This document shows positions 21,033 to 30,640 of a stretch of DNA of 64,000 nucleotides, in pieces (the first letter of the stretch is position 1; every line of letters starts with the position of its first letter). Source of the DNA: Cyclobacteriaceae bacterium (GTDB taxonomy: Bacteria; Bacteroidota; Bacteroidia; Cytophagales; Cyclobacteriaceae); the NCBI GenBank assembly GCA_022842845.1, contig JALHOT010000013.1, positions 1 to 64,000 on the forward strand. Direction: 5' to 3'. The translations under genes and the position numbers were made by a program. A model generated the notes under the pieces. The model did not search any database. It saw only the letters and a program-made list of their open reading frames with translations, and was not told where the DNA came from.

Positions 21033-21686
21033 TTAAACAATGAGCTTTTTCTTAACCTGTAACTTATAGACACCCTCCATTTCTGTATTGTCGCCTACGG
21101 TAACACTTAAGTCTTTTAATATACCATTAGAGATATCGTATACAATGCCATGTACCTGTAAAAAACGACCTTGTGCCCAGGCATTTTGGATGATGGTCGT
21201 TTTAGTTAAATCAAAAACTTGTTCCTGCACATTGAGTTCAACTAGGCGGTCTGCTCTTTGTTTTTCATCTGCTATGGCATCTAACTCGTCCTGATGAAGT
21301 CTGTAAACATCTTTAATGTGGCGTAGCCAATTGTCAATGAGTCCAAATTGTTTTTGGCCCATCGCAGCGATCACCCCACCGCATCCGTAATGTCCGCAAA
21401 CAATCACATGTTTTACTTCCAGCACATTTACAGCATAGTCAAGTACGCTGAGCATGCTCATGTCAGTATGAATAACCATGTTGGCAATGTTGCGGTGTAC
21501 AAAAACTTCACCGGGAGCTGTACCAGTAATTTCATTGGCAGGTACTCGGCTGTCAGAGCAACCAATCCATAAAAAAGGTGGTTTTTGACCTTTGCTTAAT
21601 TTTTCAAAATAATCAGGGCTTTCCTGAAGTTTGCTATTTACCCATTTTTTATTGGCATCAAAGATTTCGTTATACAGTTGTGGCAT
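21033..21686 (-). CDS. can: Beta-class carbonic anhydrase
   Basis: 'LWIGCSDSRVPANEITG', 'VFVHRNIANMV', 'VIVCGHYGCGGV'. Confidence 0.96.
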   Translation of the reverse strand: MPQLYNEIFDANKKWVNSKLQESPDYFEKLSKGQKPPFLWIGCSDSRVPANEITGTAPGEVFVHRNIANMVIHTDMSMLSVLDYAVNVLEVKHVIVCGHYGCGGVIAAMGQKQFGLIDNWLRHIKDVYRLHQDELDAIADEKQRADRLVELNVQEQVFDLTKTTIIQNAWAQGRFLQVHGIVYDISNGILKDLSVTVGDNTEMEGVYKLQVKKKLIV

Positions 21687-21799
21687 TGATAAGCGATTGA
21701 ATTAAAGTATTGTTGGTAGAATTTTAGAACGCTGAATTAAAAGCTAAGAACAGCATATTCTTTGTGATGCTGATAGATTGGTTTTTTGTAAAAAAGAAA

Positions 21800-22171
21800 C
21801 TAGGCTTGTTCGGGTGGTTGATTGACGCTCCAGGAGGTACCATTACAAGGATGGTGAACACTTTCTGAATTGCCTCGCATGATGGTGCTGGTGTAACCGT
21901 TATACTGAGTTTCTACAAAACTTAGTTCAACATCAAGTTCTTTTCCGGTATTCTCGTTTTCAGCCCCTTCAGCCCCAAAGGAGTCTTTTTCCTCCTCGCA
22001 TATAGAAGAAAAGGTTTCTACCAGCAAGTCGTATAAGGGTCTATTGTTCTTTTTGAAATCCAGGACGTTGAGTTCGGCCATGAAAAAACTCATGTTTAGA
22101 AAGACTAACCCCGCGATGCTTGCCAGTAGTTGTTTAACAAACTTGTTTCTAAACAATAACATCAAGAACAA
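21800..22171 (-). CDS. Hypothetical protein with N-terminal hydrophobic segment
   Basis: Isolated ORF with N-terminal hydrophobic helix and no overlapping better candidate; no recognised domain. Confidence 0.5.
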   Translation of the reverse strand: MFLMLLFRNKFVKQLLASIAGLVFLNMSFFMAELNVLDFKKNNRPLYDLLVETFSSICEEEKDSFGAEGAENENTGKELDVELSFVETQYNGYTSTIMRGNSESVHHPCNGTSWSVNQPPEQA

Positions 22172-22243
22172 ATTTAACCTAATTTTTAATTATTGAATTG
22201 AATAGCGTTATTCGGGTCGTAAATATTCAATCAATCTTTCTCT

Positions 22244-22714
22244 ATGCAACAGCCCGATGCCCTTAATCAAGTAGCAGAATTCCATCGTACTTTTAAACAT
22301 CCTATTTTATCTACTCCGTCTATCCCAGCTGAGAGCCGTTGCAAGTTGCGTGTGGCCCTTTTAGCAGAGGAGTTGAAGGAATTAGAAGTTGCTATTTTGA
22401 ATCAAGACATTGTAGAGGTGGCAGATGCACTGTGTGATCTTCAATATGTGCTATCCGGGGCCATTTTAGAATTTGGTCTGGGTGATAAGTTCAAAGCCTT
22501 GTTTGATGAAGTGCAACGGTCGAACATGAGTAAAACATGTCAGGATGAAGCGGAGGCCATAAAAACAGTAAAGTATTATAAGGAGAAGGATGGAACTGAG
22601 TGTTATTACCAGCAGGAGGGAAATCATTGGCTGGTGTACCGCAAGTCAGATAACAAGACTATTAAATCGATCAATTATTCTCCAGCTGATTTGGAGGCTG
22701 TTTTGAAAAAATAA
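22244..22714 (+). CDS. MazG-like nucleoside triphosphate pyrophosphohydrolase
   Basis: 'LLAEELKELEVAILNQDIVEVADALCDLQYVLSGAILEFGL' carries the EExxE...ExxD metal-binding pattern. Confidence 0.85.
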   Translation: MQQPDALNQVAEFHRTFKHPILSTPSIPAESRCKLRVALLAEELKELEVAILNQDIVEVADALCDLQYVLSGAILEFGLGDKFKALFDEVQRSNMSKTCQDEAEAIKTVKYYKEKDGTECYYQQEGNHWLVYRKSDNKTIKSINYSPADLEAVLKK

Positions 22715-22942
22715 CTACACAAAGAATTCCAACTGAAATTCACTTTCGTTGCCGGGCGACTGAATAGGCCTCATGGAAACGATTTGGGCAGAATTGTAAG
22801 TGCTAATGAATTCATTCCTGCTGATACGCAGCTTGCTTTCACCCGGTTTTACTTTGTGATATTGCATCCTGCCTGATTTGTTCGCGGTGGCAGAATACAT
22901 GTACCGAAACTGAATTGGAATAGGCGAAGGGATGTAATGCAT
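22715..22942 (-). CDS. Small hypothetical protein, second gene of a small operon
   Basis: ORF track 22715..22999; ATG at 22942 lies just after the stop of the 22947..23195 ORF. Confidence 0.5.
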   Translation of the reverse strand: MHYIPSPIPIQFRYMYSATANKSGRMQYHKVKPGESKLRISRNEFISTYNSAQIVSMRPIQSPGNESEFQLEFFV

Positions 22943-22946
22943 ATAA

Positions 22947-23195
22947 TTATTGATATGAAGTTTTAAACTCAACGTGAAGCAAGGCATTTTGCCGGGCATT
23001 ATATTGTGCTAAAAGCGTATAGGCAAAATCAGGTACATGGCTAAATCGTTTATCCAATTCTTCGATTTTTGAGCACAATTCTTTTACGTAGAACTGAATT
23101 TGATCCAAATTTCGACAGTTAGCAGGTTTTTCAAAGTTTCTAGCAATGAACTGTTTAAGCTCCATTTCTAACTTTTTGGCTTCGTAGGCTGACAT
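22947..23195 (-). CDS. Small hypothetical protein (82 aa)
   Basis: ORF preceded by a promoter-like sequence and palindromes; helical, no recognised domain. Confidence 0.5.
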   Translation of the reverse strand: MSAYEAKKLEMELKQFIARNFEKPANCRNLDQIQFYVKELCSKIEELDKRFSHVPDFAYTLLAQYNARQNALLHVEFKTSYQ

Positions 23196-23200
23196 AGAAT

Positions 23201-23216
23201 TGTGTAGAATTACACA
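23201..23216. promoter_or_regulatory. Operator-like palindrome site 1 (TGTGTA GAAT TACACA)
   Basis: Perfect inverted repeat (extended ATTGTGTA-GAAT-TACACAAT at 23199-23218), abutting a -10-like TATTAT on the minus strand. Confidence 0.6.
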
Positions 23217-23246
23217 ATAATACCTTTTTTCAACTTATATAGTCAA
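23217..23246 (-). promoter_or_regulatory. Candidate promoter TTGACT-N18-TATTAT for the 23195->22715 operon
   Basis: Minus strand: -35-like TTGACT (23246-23241), 18-nt spacer, -10-like TATTAT (23222-23217). Confidence 0.45.
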
Positions 23247-23253
23247 GTAAATG

Positions 23254-23269
23254 TGTGTAAATATGCACT
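23254..23269. promoter_or_regulatory. Operator-like palindrome site 2 (TGTGTA AATA TGCACT)
   Basis: Same 16-bp pattern as site 1, just upstream of the -35-like element. Confidence 0.5.
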
Positions 23270-23351
23270 TTTTAATTTCCGTATGACTCAACTTGATAAG
23301 GTAAATGCCTGATAATAAATTATTTGTAGTATTATCCTGTATTTCTCTAAT

Positions 23352-23367
23352 TGTGTAAAAGTGCACA
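23352..23367. promoter_or_regulatory. Operator-like palindrome site 3 (TGTGTA AAAG TGCACA)
   Basis: Same 16-bp pattern as sites 1 and 2. Confidence 0.5.
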
Positions 23368-23494
23368 TGTTCAATTTACCCCCAGTTTCGGTAGGTAATT
23401 TGCTTTGTATTTTACGTTATAGAAATCATGTAGGACTTGTGCGCAGAAGCACTTATTATTACACTCTGTACGTGATTACTTTATTAGCCAAACT

Positions 23495-24388
23495 ATGGAT
23501 TATCTAGAACCCAGTTCATTTTTAGTTGCCTGGCATCAGTCAATGATTATTGGTGCCATTATCATGATTGCTTCCGGTATAATTATTTACCTGGTGCATA
23601 ACCTGCGCCTCTCTACCATTCATGATCCGCATGCAAAATACGATTACATCAACACCAAGGAGATTGGTAATTACAAGTTGGTGTTTTACTGTTTTGGCGT
23701 AGCGGCTGCTTTAATTATCAACCGCTATGGAATGGATAAGCTAAAGACTGTAGAAGTATGGTTCTTTGCACGCCTCATCATCTCCATGGCAGGGGGTACA
23801 TTGGTTGGATATGTTGGGTATCTGGTGTTGGAATACTATTATCCTTCAGTTATTCACCGCAAATTACTGAAGTGGCGCTATTTACCGCGCAAGGCCAGCA
23901 ATGGTGCTAAGATGAGGTTGTTGAGCGAGGAGGAAGAAGATGTGCATCTTGACCTTGGTATGCAGGCAGAAGAGAATATTTTTTCTATTGACTACGATGT
24001 ATGGGTCGATGAAAAAACAGGTGAAGTAAAAATTGAAAAATATCCGGGCCATTTGGAAGCCCTTAAGTGCAATAGTTGTGGATTCTACACAATGAAGGTT
24101 ATGCGCGAAGAGGTAACAAAACCTGCCAGCCCTCAGGCACCAGGGGAACTTGTAAAATACTACCAATGTTCTTACTGCAAATCAAACAGGGCTACAGCCT
24201 TTAATCTTTCCAACAAACAATCAGAGGCTGACTACAGAAATCTTAAATACAAGTTTCGTCAGAATAAAGATGTAGACATGGTGAAACTTGAAGTTCACTC
24301 AACCGTTAAAGGTAAAAAGCACTATGAGTTTCAATCAGTAGAAGAAGCCCAGCGTTTTTTGAGTGAATTTGATTTCGATAAATCTTAA
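23495..24388 (+). CDS. Hypothetical membrane protein with zinc-ribbon-like CxxC pair
   Basis: Three N-terminal TM helices; 'LKCNSCGFYTMKV...YYQCSYCKS'. Confidence 0.65.
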   Translation: MDYLEPSSFLVAWHQSMIIGAIIMIASGIIIYLVHNLRLSTIHDPHAKYDYINTKEIGNYKLVFYCFGVAAALIINRYGMDKLKTVEVWFFARLIISMAGGTLVGYVGYLVLEYYYPSVIHRKLLKWRYLPRKASNGAKMRLLSEEEEDVHLDLGMQAEENIFSIDYDVWVDEKTGEVKIEKYPGHLEALKCNSCGFYTMKVMREEVTKPASPQAPGELVKYYQCSYCKSNRATAFNLSNKQSEADYRNLKYKFRQNKDVDMVKLEVHSTVKGKKHYEFQSVEEAQRFLSEFDFDKS

Positions 24389-24397
24389 ATTATTAGT

Positions 24398-26437
24398 ATG
24401 AAGAAAGTAGGGTCGGTTATAGTTTTTCTTTTTATAACTGTTGTTGGGTCTTGGGCAAACATTGGTGACACAACCGCATTTAAGGCAAAGGCTATCTATG
24501 GTAAAGAGGCCCAGGTCATTATTTCAATTCTTAACAATAATCATTATAGCAAGATAAAGTTTAACGACTCCCTTTCTTCAGCCGTACTCGATGCTTACAT
24601 CAAAGGATTAGATGGAAGTAAGTCATTCTTTCTAAAATCAGATCTGACTTCTTTTGAGAAATACCGCAAGACCTTAGATGACCTGACGCAACAAGCCAAT
24701 GTTGATCCAGCCTATGAAATCTATAAAGTATTCAGGCAGCGCTTCGATCAGCGCATTCGCTACATTAACACTGAATTAGTAAATGAGCAATTTGACTTTT
24801 CTATTGAGGAAGAATACGAAACGAACCGTGATAAGGAACCTTGGTGCAATACAGAGCAGGAGTTGAATGATGTGTGGAGAAAGAATATAAAAAACCAGGC
24901 CTTGAGTCTTAAGCTGAGTGGTAAAAAGCCTGAAGAAATAACAAAGGTATTGTCCGAGCGATATGAGCGTATGGAAAAAGCCATGCGTCAGTTCAATAGT
25001 GAAGATGTTTTTAACATCTACATGAATACCATTACGGAAGCTTATGATCCACACACTTCCTATTTCTCACCAAAAGCAGCCGATCGTTTCAAAGAACAAA
25101 TGACATTGTCATTGGAAGGAATCGGGGCCAGGCTGCAAACCGATAATGACTACACAAAAATAGCAGAGATCATTCCTGGAGGTCCTGCCGAAAAATCAGC
25201 TATACTCAAAGTCAATGACAGAATTATTGGTGTAGCCCAAGGCAAAGATGGAGATATGGTCGATGTGATTGGCTGGAGAATTGATGATGTGGTAAAGTTG
25301 ATTAAGGGCCCCAAAGGAACAACAGTAAGATTAAGTTACTTGCCTGGAGAAACAGGGCTGACAGGGGCAGCTAAAGAAATTACCTTAGTGCGTGAGAAGA
25401 TTAAGTTAGAAGATCAAAAAGCCAAGAAGGAAATAATACCTTATCAACAAGGTGCTAAAACTTTGCGCATGGGTGTGATTTCCATACCAAGTTTTTATAT
25501 GGATTGGGAAGCCTACCAAAAGGGAGATCCTGATTATACAAGTACTTCTGGTGATGTAAAGAAATTAATCAAAGAATTGCAGGGAGAAAAGATAGATGGT
25601 TTGATGATTGACTTGCGTAATAATGGAGGTGGATCACTTGCCGAAGCTATCGATCTTACCGGATTATTTATTAAGAATGGACCTGTAGTACAGGTAAAGA
25701 ACTCGGGCAATCGTATTGAGGTAGGAGAGGATGATGATCCAAGTGTATTGTATAATGGTCCATTGGTAGTTATGACTAATCGCTTTAGTGCCTCTGCCTC
25801 TGAGATTTTTGCCGGAGCCATCCAAGATTACAACAGAGGAGTAGTAGTTGGCGAATCAACCTATGGAAAGGGAACGGTGCAAACTGTTGTTGACTTAAAG
25901 CGTTTTATTCAGCCAACTGCCGGAGAAGAAGTGGGCGAGTTGAAGATTACCTTTCAAAAGTTTTACCGTGTAACCGGTAGTAGCACACAACATAAAGGTG
26001 TAACACCTGATATTAAATTACCTTCTGCCTTAGATGCTGAAGAGTTTGGCGAGAGTGCTAACCCAAGCGCTTTGCCCTGGGATGAGATTAGAAGCACCTT
26101 ATATGAAAAGACACCTGTGGTGAACAAGCAAACCTTGGCCTACCTGAATAAATCTTACCAGGAGCGGATTAAAAGTGATCCTGTGCTTAACAAATTCATC
26201 AGAGAAACAGATGAAATGCGTAAAAACATGAAAGAGACCAGGGTATCTTTAAATGAGGAAAAGCGAAAGAAGGAAATGGAAGAAGCAGAACGTCAGCGTG
26301 CCAATGCGAGCCTTGGCACCAAGCTGGGGGATAAGGAAACAGGCAACGTTGTTTCCCCTCCTGTGAAAGCAGATGATGAATATTTGCGCGAAGGGATTCT
26401 AGTACTTTCAGAGCTAATCAGCCAAAGGATAGGATAG
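24398..26437 (+). CDS. Tail-specific / carboxy-terminal processing protease (S41)
   Basis: PDZ 'IIPGGPAEKSAILKVNDRIIGV', catalytic region 'NRFSASASEIFAGAIQDYNRGVVVGESTYGKGTVQ', Prc-type C-terminal extension. Confidence 0.95.
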   Translation: MKKVGSVIVFLFITVVGSWANIGDTTAFKAKAIYGKEAQVIISILNNNHYSKIKFNDSLSSAVLDAYIKGLDGSKSFFLKSDLTSFEKYRKTLDDLTQQANVDPAYEIYKVFRQRFDQRIRYINTELVNEQFDFSIEEEYETNRDKEPWCNTEQELNDVWRKNIKNQALSLKLSGKKPEEITKVLSERYERMEKAMRQFNSEDVFNIYMNTITEAYDPHTSYFSPKAADRFKEQMTLSLEGIGARLQTDNDYTKIAEIIPGGPAEKSAILKVNDRIIGVAQGKDGDMVDVIGWRIDDVVKLIKGPKGTTVRLSYLPGETGLTGAAKEITLVREKIKLEDQKAKKEIIPYQQGAKTLRMGVISIPSFYMDWEAYQKGDPDYTSTSGDVKKLIKELQGEKIDGLMIDLRNNGGGSLAEAIDLTGLFIKNGPVVQVKNSGNRIEVGEDDDPSVLYNGPLVVMTNRFSASASEIFAGAIQDYNRGVVVGESTYGKGTVQTVVDLKRFIQPTAGEEVGELKITFQKFYRVTGSSTQHKGVTPDIKLPSALDAEEFGESANPSALPWDEIRSTLYEKTPVVNKQTLAYLNKSYQERIKSDPVLNKFIRETDEMRKNMKETRVSLNEEKRKKEMEEAERQRANASLGTKLGDKETGNVVSPPVKADDEYLREGILVLSELISQRIG

Positions 26438-26462
26438 AAGTCTTAGTTGATATGGAATTAAT

Positions 26463-26491
26463 AAAAATGGCTCCGAGTTGGAGCCATTTTT
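26463..26491. terminator. Bidirectional rho-independent terminator
   Basis: Perfect 12-bp stem AAAAATGGCTCC-GAGTT-GGAGCCATTTTT between convergent genes. Confidence 0.88.
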
Positions 26492-26515
26492 ATGAATAGG
26501 TACTAAGTCTGAAAT

Positions 26516-29500
26516 CTAGTTTGACTTGATGAACTCATCAAAGGATTTCAAGATGATGGGTTGCATATTGTTTTTACTCATCACCTCATTTAGTTTAGGC
26601 GTATGCTTCTCCTTAACCTTTTTAAAAGTAGTTTTGGCCGTTTGCATGCGTTCCTCTATGGCAGCCAGGTTATCCATTTCTGCATTCGAAGGTTTAAAGA
26701 AGGTTGAAGCAACCTTGCTATACAGTTCGGCCAGGTCCTCACGTAATTGAGGTTCACCAGCTCCCACGTAGTTGTCACCAGTTGTTATCACTAGTGTCTC
26801 TTTCAGTTTATTTAGTTCTGTTAAGAGAGGTGTAACTGCTTTGGCGGCTGCAGGACTTTTTGCCTTTTGTTCTTCTGCGGCCTTAATGGTTTCGTCAATA
26901 TCATACACCATGTAGGCCAACTCTTGGGTCATATCAAAAAGCTTCTTTGTAACTTCTTCGTTGGCTTTGCGGTCGGCTAAAGGAATAGTAGACTTTGGAT
27001 CATACTGTACTACCAGGTCGTTTGTAAAAGTTTCTTTTCCTTTTTGAATAACCACCTTATAAGTACCTGCTGGTACACGTGGGCTTGTAAAGCCACCGAA
27101 GGCAAAAGTTTTACCTACTGCAATTTTTGGTGGTTTGGTTGTAAAGCCCCACTCGATTACGTTTATGCCTTTAGCTTTACCAGCATCCAGATCCGTAATT
27201 TTGTTGCCATTCATATCCTGCAACTCGGCAGTCATTTTACCAAGGGTGTGACGCTTTTTCAAGTAGTACACAATCTTCGCGTTGGTGCTTGCGTTAGCTC
27301 CCACAAATTGTGTTTCGGAAGCCGTACCGCCAAAACCATTGGATTCATCCATAGTGGCTGGCTTGATAGGGAAGAAGTGAAATTCTTTGGCAAGTGTTTC
27401 GCTACTCAGTTGGCGTAAAGGACTGATATCATCAATAATAATTACCCCACGGCCATGTGTTCCCATTACCAAATCATTTGTTCTTTTCTGAAGATCAATA
27501 AAATGAACGGCTACTGATGGCATGTTGTTGGTGAACTTTGCCCAAGATAAACCTCCATCCATTGAAATGTACAAACCAAACTCTGTACCTAAGAAAAGTA
27601 AATTTTCGTTCACATAATCTTCCTGGATGTTGCGCACGAAGCCCACAACATCATTAGAGATTACAGATTTCCAGGTGGCACCGAAATCGGTGGTTTTAAA
27701 AGTATAGGGTTTCTGATCTCCTTTTTGGTATCCTGTAAATACTGCGTAAGCCGTACCCTTGCCAAATACACTGGCTTCAATATGCCAGCAAGAAGTATTT
27801 TTAGGTAAGCCTGGAATATTGGCCACTACATTGGTCCAGGTTTTACCACCATCTTTTGTTACCTGAATGTTACCATCATCAGTACCTGCCCAAACAATGT
27901 TTTCATCAAGAGGAGATTCAGCAATGGTAAAAATAGTACAATGATTTTCAGCGCCTGAGTTATCGCGTGATAGACCACCGGATTTACCTTGTTCTGTTTT
28001 TAAAGGATCGTTGGTTGTTAAATCTGGTGATATTTTAACCCAGGTATCACCCATGTCTTCGGAGCGGTGTACAAACTGACTGCCCATGTAGAAACGATCA
28101 GGTTTAAAGGCACTGGTGGCCATAGGTGAGTTCCAGTTGAAACGAAGTTTCGGATCTCCTTTCATCGCCAATGGCTGAATGGTTTTTACCTGTTCTTTGG
28201 TTCTGTCGTACCGCCAAACGTTTTCAGCGCCTTGCATTTCTGAATAAAGAATCTTTTTGGTTGGGTGCGGTAATACGCGGTAACCATCGCCTACGCCCAC
28301 CACATGCCAGTCACGGGCCTCTACGCCACCAGGTGAGCTGGAAGGGCCATACCATGAGCCATTGTCTTGTAAGCCACCATACACATTATAGGGTTCTTCA
28401 TTGTCAACACTGATCTGATAAAATTGTGAAAGCGGAAGGTTCTCAACAATTTCCATATTAGTACCACCATCCCAACTGCGGTAAACACCACCATCGGTGC
28501 CTACATACATTCTATCAGAATTATGAATATCAAAAACCATATCGTGAATATCAGAATGCATTGGGCCAAGGTTCTTGAAAGTTTTACCACCATCACGGGA
28601 AATTGAGCCCGTCAAACCTGCTTTTACTACCACATCTGGATTACGAGGATCAACTGTAATTCTTGAAAAATAAAAAGGTCTTACTACTAATCCGAAATCA
28701 CCATTGGTTTGTTTCCAGGTGGCGCCAGCATCATCACTTCTGTACAAGCCTTTATCTTTATCTTGTTCAGATTCGATTACTGCATACAATATGTTAGGGT
28801 TTGAAGGGGCCACAGCTACCGCTATTCTTCCCAGTTGTCCCTTCGGAAATCCATTATGAATTTTGTTCCAGGTAGCGCCTCCATCAGTTGATTTATACAG
28901 GGCACTATTCAGACCACCTGAATTGAAACTCCAGGCGCTGCGTCTAAACTCCCAGAAAGCTGCATAAATGATATTTGGGTCCTTGGGATCGAGTAATAGA
29001 TCGCTACAGCCTGTTGTTTTATCAACATATAAAATTTTATTCCAGGTCTTACCACCATCAGTGGTTTTGTAAAGGCCTCTGTCTTCACTATCACTCCATA
29101 GTGCACCCATCACACCCACGTATACTTCGTTAGAATTTTTTGGGTTCACTTGTATGCCTGCAATGCGCTCTGACTTTTCGAAGCCCATCTTCAGCCAGGT
29201 ACTTCCTCCATCATTGGTCTTGTACAAACCATCACCAACGGTAACGCTATTCCGTGTCCAGGTTTCGCCTGTACCTACCCATACGATGTTATCAGGATTG
29301 CTGGGATCTACTTCAACAGCACCAATCGATTGGCAGTATTCGTCAAAAATAGGATTGAAAGTGGCACCGCCATTGGTACTTTTCCAAACACCACCACCTG
29401 CGGCACCTACATAGACAACACGGTCGTTGGTAGGGTGCAGCTCCAGGTCAGACACACGACCGCTCATCAGGGCAGGGCCTATGTGGCGAGCCCGCATGTC

Positions 29501-29593
29501 TCCAAAGAGCTCTTTACCTTTTGTGGCCGCATCCTGTGCTATGGCGGCACTGCCTACCATAAAGGCAAGAATTGGTAAATAAATTTTTTTCAT
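26516..29593 (-). CDS. Secreted VPS10/sortilin-like BNR-repeat protein
   Basis: Repeated 'YKSTDGGATWNKI' / 'DDGNIQVTKDGGKTWTNV' BNR/Asp-box motifs; signal peptide. Confidence 0.9.
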   Translation of the reverse strand: MKKIYLPILAFMVGSAAIAQDAATKGKELFGDMRARHIGPALMSGRVSDLELHPTNDRVVYVGAAGGGVWKSTNGGATFNPIFDEYCQSIGAVEVDPSNPDNIVWVGTGETWTRNSVTVGDGLYKTNDGGSTWLKMGFEKSERIAGIQVNPKNSNEVYVGVMGALWSDSEDRGLYKTTDGGKTWNKILYVDKTTGCSDLLLDPKDPNIIYAAFWEFRRSAWSFNSGGLNSALYKSTDGGATWNKIHNGFPKGQLGRIAVAVAPSNPNILYAVIESEQDKDKGLYRSDDAGATWKQTNGDFGLVVRPFYFSRITVDPRNPDVVVKAGLTGSISRDGGKTFKNLGPMHSDIHDMVFDIHNSDRMYVGTDGGVYRSWDGGTNMEIVENLPLSQFYQISVDNEEPYNVYGGLQDNGSWYGPSSSPGGVEARDWHVVGVGDGYRVLPHPTKKILYSEMQGAENVWRYDRTKEQVKTIQPLAMKGDPKLRFNWNSPMATSAFKPDRFYMGSQFVHRSEDMGDTWVKISPDLTTNDPLKTEQGKSGGLSRDNSGAENHCTIFTIAESPLDENIVWAGTDDGNIQVTKDGGKTWTNVVANIPGLPKNTSCWHIEASVFGKGTAYAVFTGYQKGDQKPYTFKTTDFGATWKSVISNDVVGFVRNIQEDYVNENLLFLGTEFGLYISMDGGLSWAKFTNNMPSVAVHFIDLQKRTNDLVMGTHGRGVIIIDDISPLRQLSSETLAKEFHFFPIKPATMDESNGFGGTASETQFVGANASTNAKIVYYLKKRHTLGKMTAELQDMNGNKITDLDAGKAKGINVIEWGFTTKPPKIAVGKTFAFGGFTSPRVPAGTYKVVIQKGKETFTNDLVVQYDPKSTIPLADRKANEEVTKKLFDMTQELAYMVYDIDETIKAAEEQKAKSPAAAKAVTPLLTELNKLKETLVITTGDNYVGAGEPQLREDLAELYSKVASTFFKPSNAEMDNLAAIEERMQTAKTTFKKVKEKHTPKLNEVMSKNNMQPIILKSFDEFIKSN

Positions 29594-29676
29594 GATATAA
29601 TAAGGTTTATTGGTTCAATTAGGAGGTATTCAGAGTTTGTCTTAAGGATTGAATCATCCTTAGACTGTAGACAAAA

Positions 29677-29707
29677 AAAAACTGCAGGCTTGATTCCTGC
29701 AGTTTTT
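29677..29707 (-). terminator. Rho-independent terminator
   Basis: AAAAACTGCAGG-loop-CCTGCAGTTTTT 12-bp stem downstream of the 29718 gene. Confidence 0.83.
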
Positions 29708-29717
29708 GATCAATGAA

Positions 29718-30470
29718 TTACTGTCCTTCTGGATAGGTAAACGTTGTTGCGTCTACCTTAGGATTCACTTCGATAGAAGAGATGTTTAAAGGTTGACCAG
29801 GGCCACCTTTAACGCCTTGTGTCATGGTAAAGGGCATCATAACTCCATTGCTCAGTTCTTGATAATCGCTGAATTTTACTTGCGATACTTGGCCTTTACC
29901 AGGGCCTGCTTTCACTTCGGATTCGATAACGAGTGGTACGAAGTTTTCAGCATCAAAATAGTAGAAGCTAACATTGTCAGTCGGTTGGCCATCAACTTTG
30001 ATGGGCTTCTTCGTTACCTTCACTTTGAAGGTTTCTGTTCCTTCAACAGTTTCTTTGCCCACAACTTCCACATTGATTCCTCTTGCTTTGTAGTTAAGGA
30101 ATACATCGGGGAAATCGCCAATATCTTGCTTGAAGTTCTCAGTGGATTCAGCATCGCTTTTTTCTGCCTTCATGGTCATGAAGTTATGCGACCACAAGCT
30201 GCTACCATCGTAAACACCCTGCTTAATTACTTTGCCTTGAAAGCTTATAGATGTTGACTGACGGCCATCTTTAAGTTGTACGATTTCCAAGGGAATCTCC
30301 ATGCCACCCTGGTTAACCTTGGCAGACATTTTAATACCTTCAATTGATTTCCATTTGTCGATACCACCGGTATTTTCGAAATACTTGGCGATGATCTCAT
30401 CTGCTGTCTGGGCGCTCGCTGTAAAGGCGAAAAAGGCTAAAACAGCAGCTGTGAGTAGTTTGTGTTTCAT
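29718..30470 (-). CDS. Outer-membrane lipoprotein-sorting-like protein (LolA-like fold)
   Basis: Signal peptide; 'ADEIIAKYFENTGGIDKWKSIEGIKMSAKV', 'FYYFDAENFVPLVIES'. Confidence 0.75.
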   Translation of the reverse strand: MKHKLLTAAVLAFFAFTASAQTADEIIAKYFENTGGIDKWKSIEGIKMSAKVNQGGMEIPLEIVQLKDGRQSTSISFQGKVIKQGVYDGSSLWSHNFMTMKAEKSDAESTENFKQDIGDFPDVFLNYKARGINVEVVGKETVEGTETFKVKVTKKPIKVDGQPTDNVSFYYFDAENFVPLVIESEVKAGPGKGQVSQVKFSDYQELSNGVMMPFTMTQGVKGGPGQPLNISSIEVNPKVDATTFTYPEGQ

Positions 30471-30640
30471 AATTTGGGTTTTAATGTGTAGTAAGTCGAT
30501 TTAATAAGTAGAAAATTACAGAGGATTCGGCTAAGATTAAATTAACAGCCCAAAAGTTCTTTAAAATTTTAGCTTTTATTTCTATCCATGGTTTCGGCAT
30601 ATTTCCCTATTTTGGAAGAATTTAAGGATACTTTTCCCCC

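Noticed and set aside
27044-27418. 124-aa plus-strand ORF within the BNR-repeat gene
   Set aside because: Antisense shadow of a conserved coding region.
26516-29593. Repetitive 'DGGxTW' segments as possible DNA tandem repeats or CRISPR
   Set aside because: These are protein-level BNR/Asp-box repeats in a single CDS; no regular direct repeat-spacer pattern.
29793-30257. 154-aa plus-strand ORF
   Set aside because: Antisense to the LolA-like gene; composition typical of a shadow ORF.
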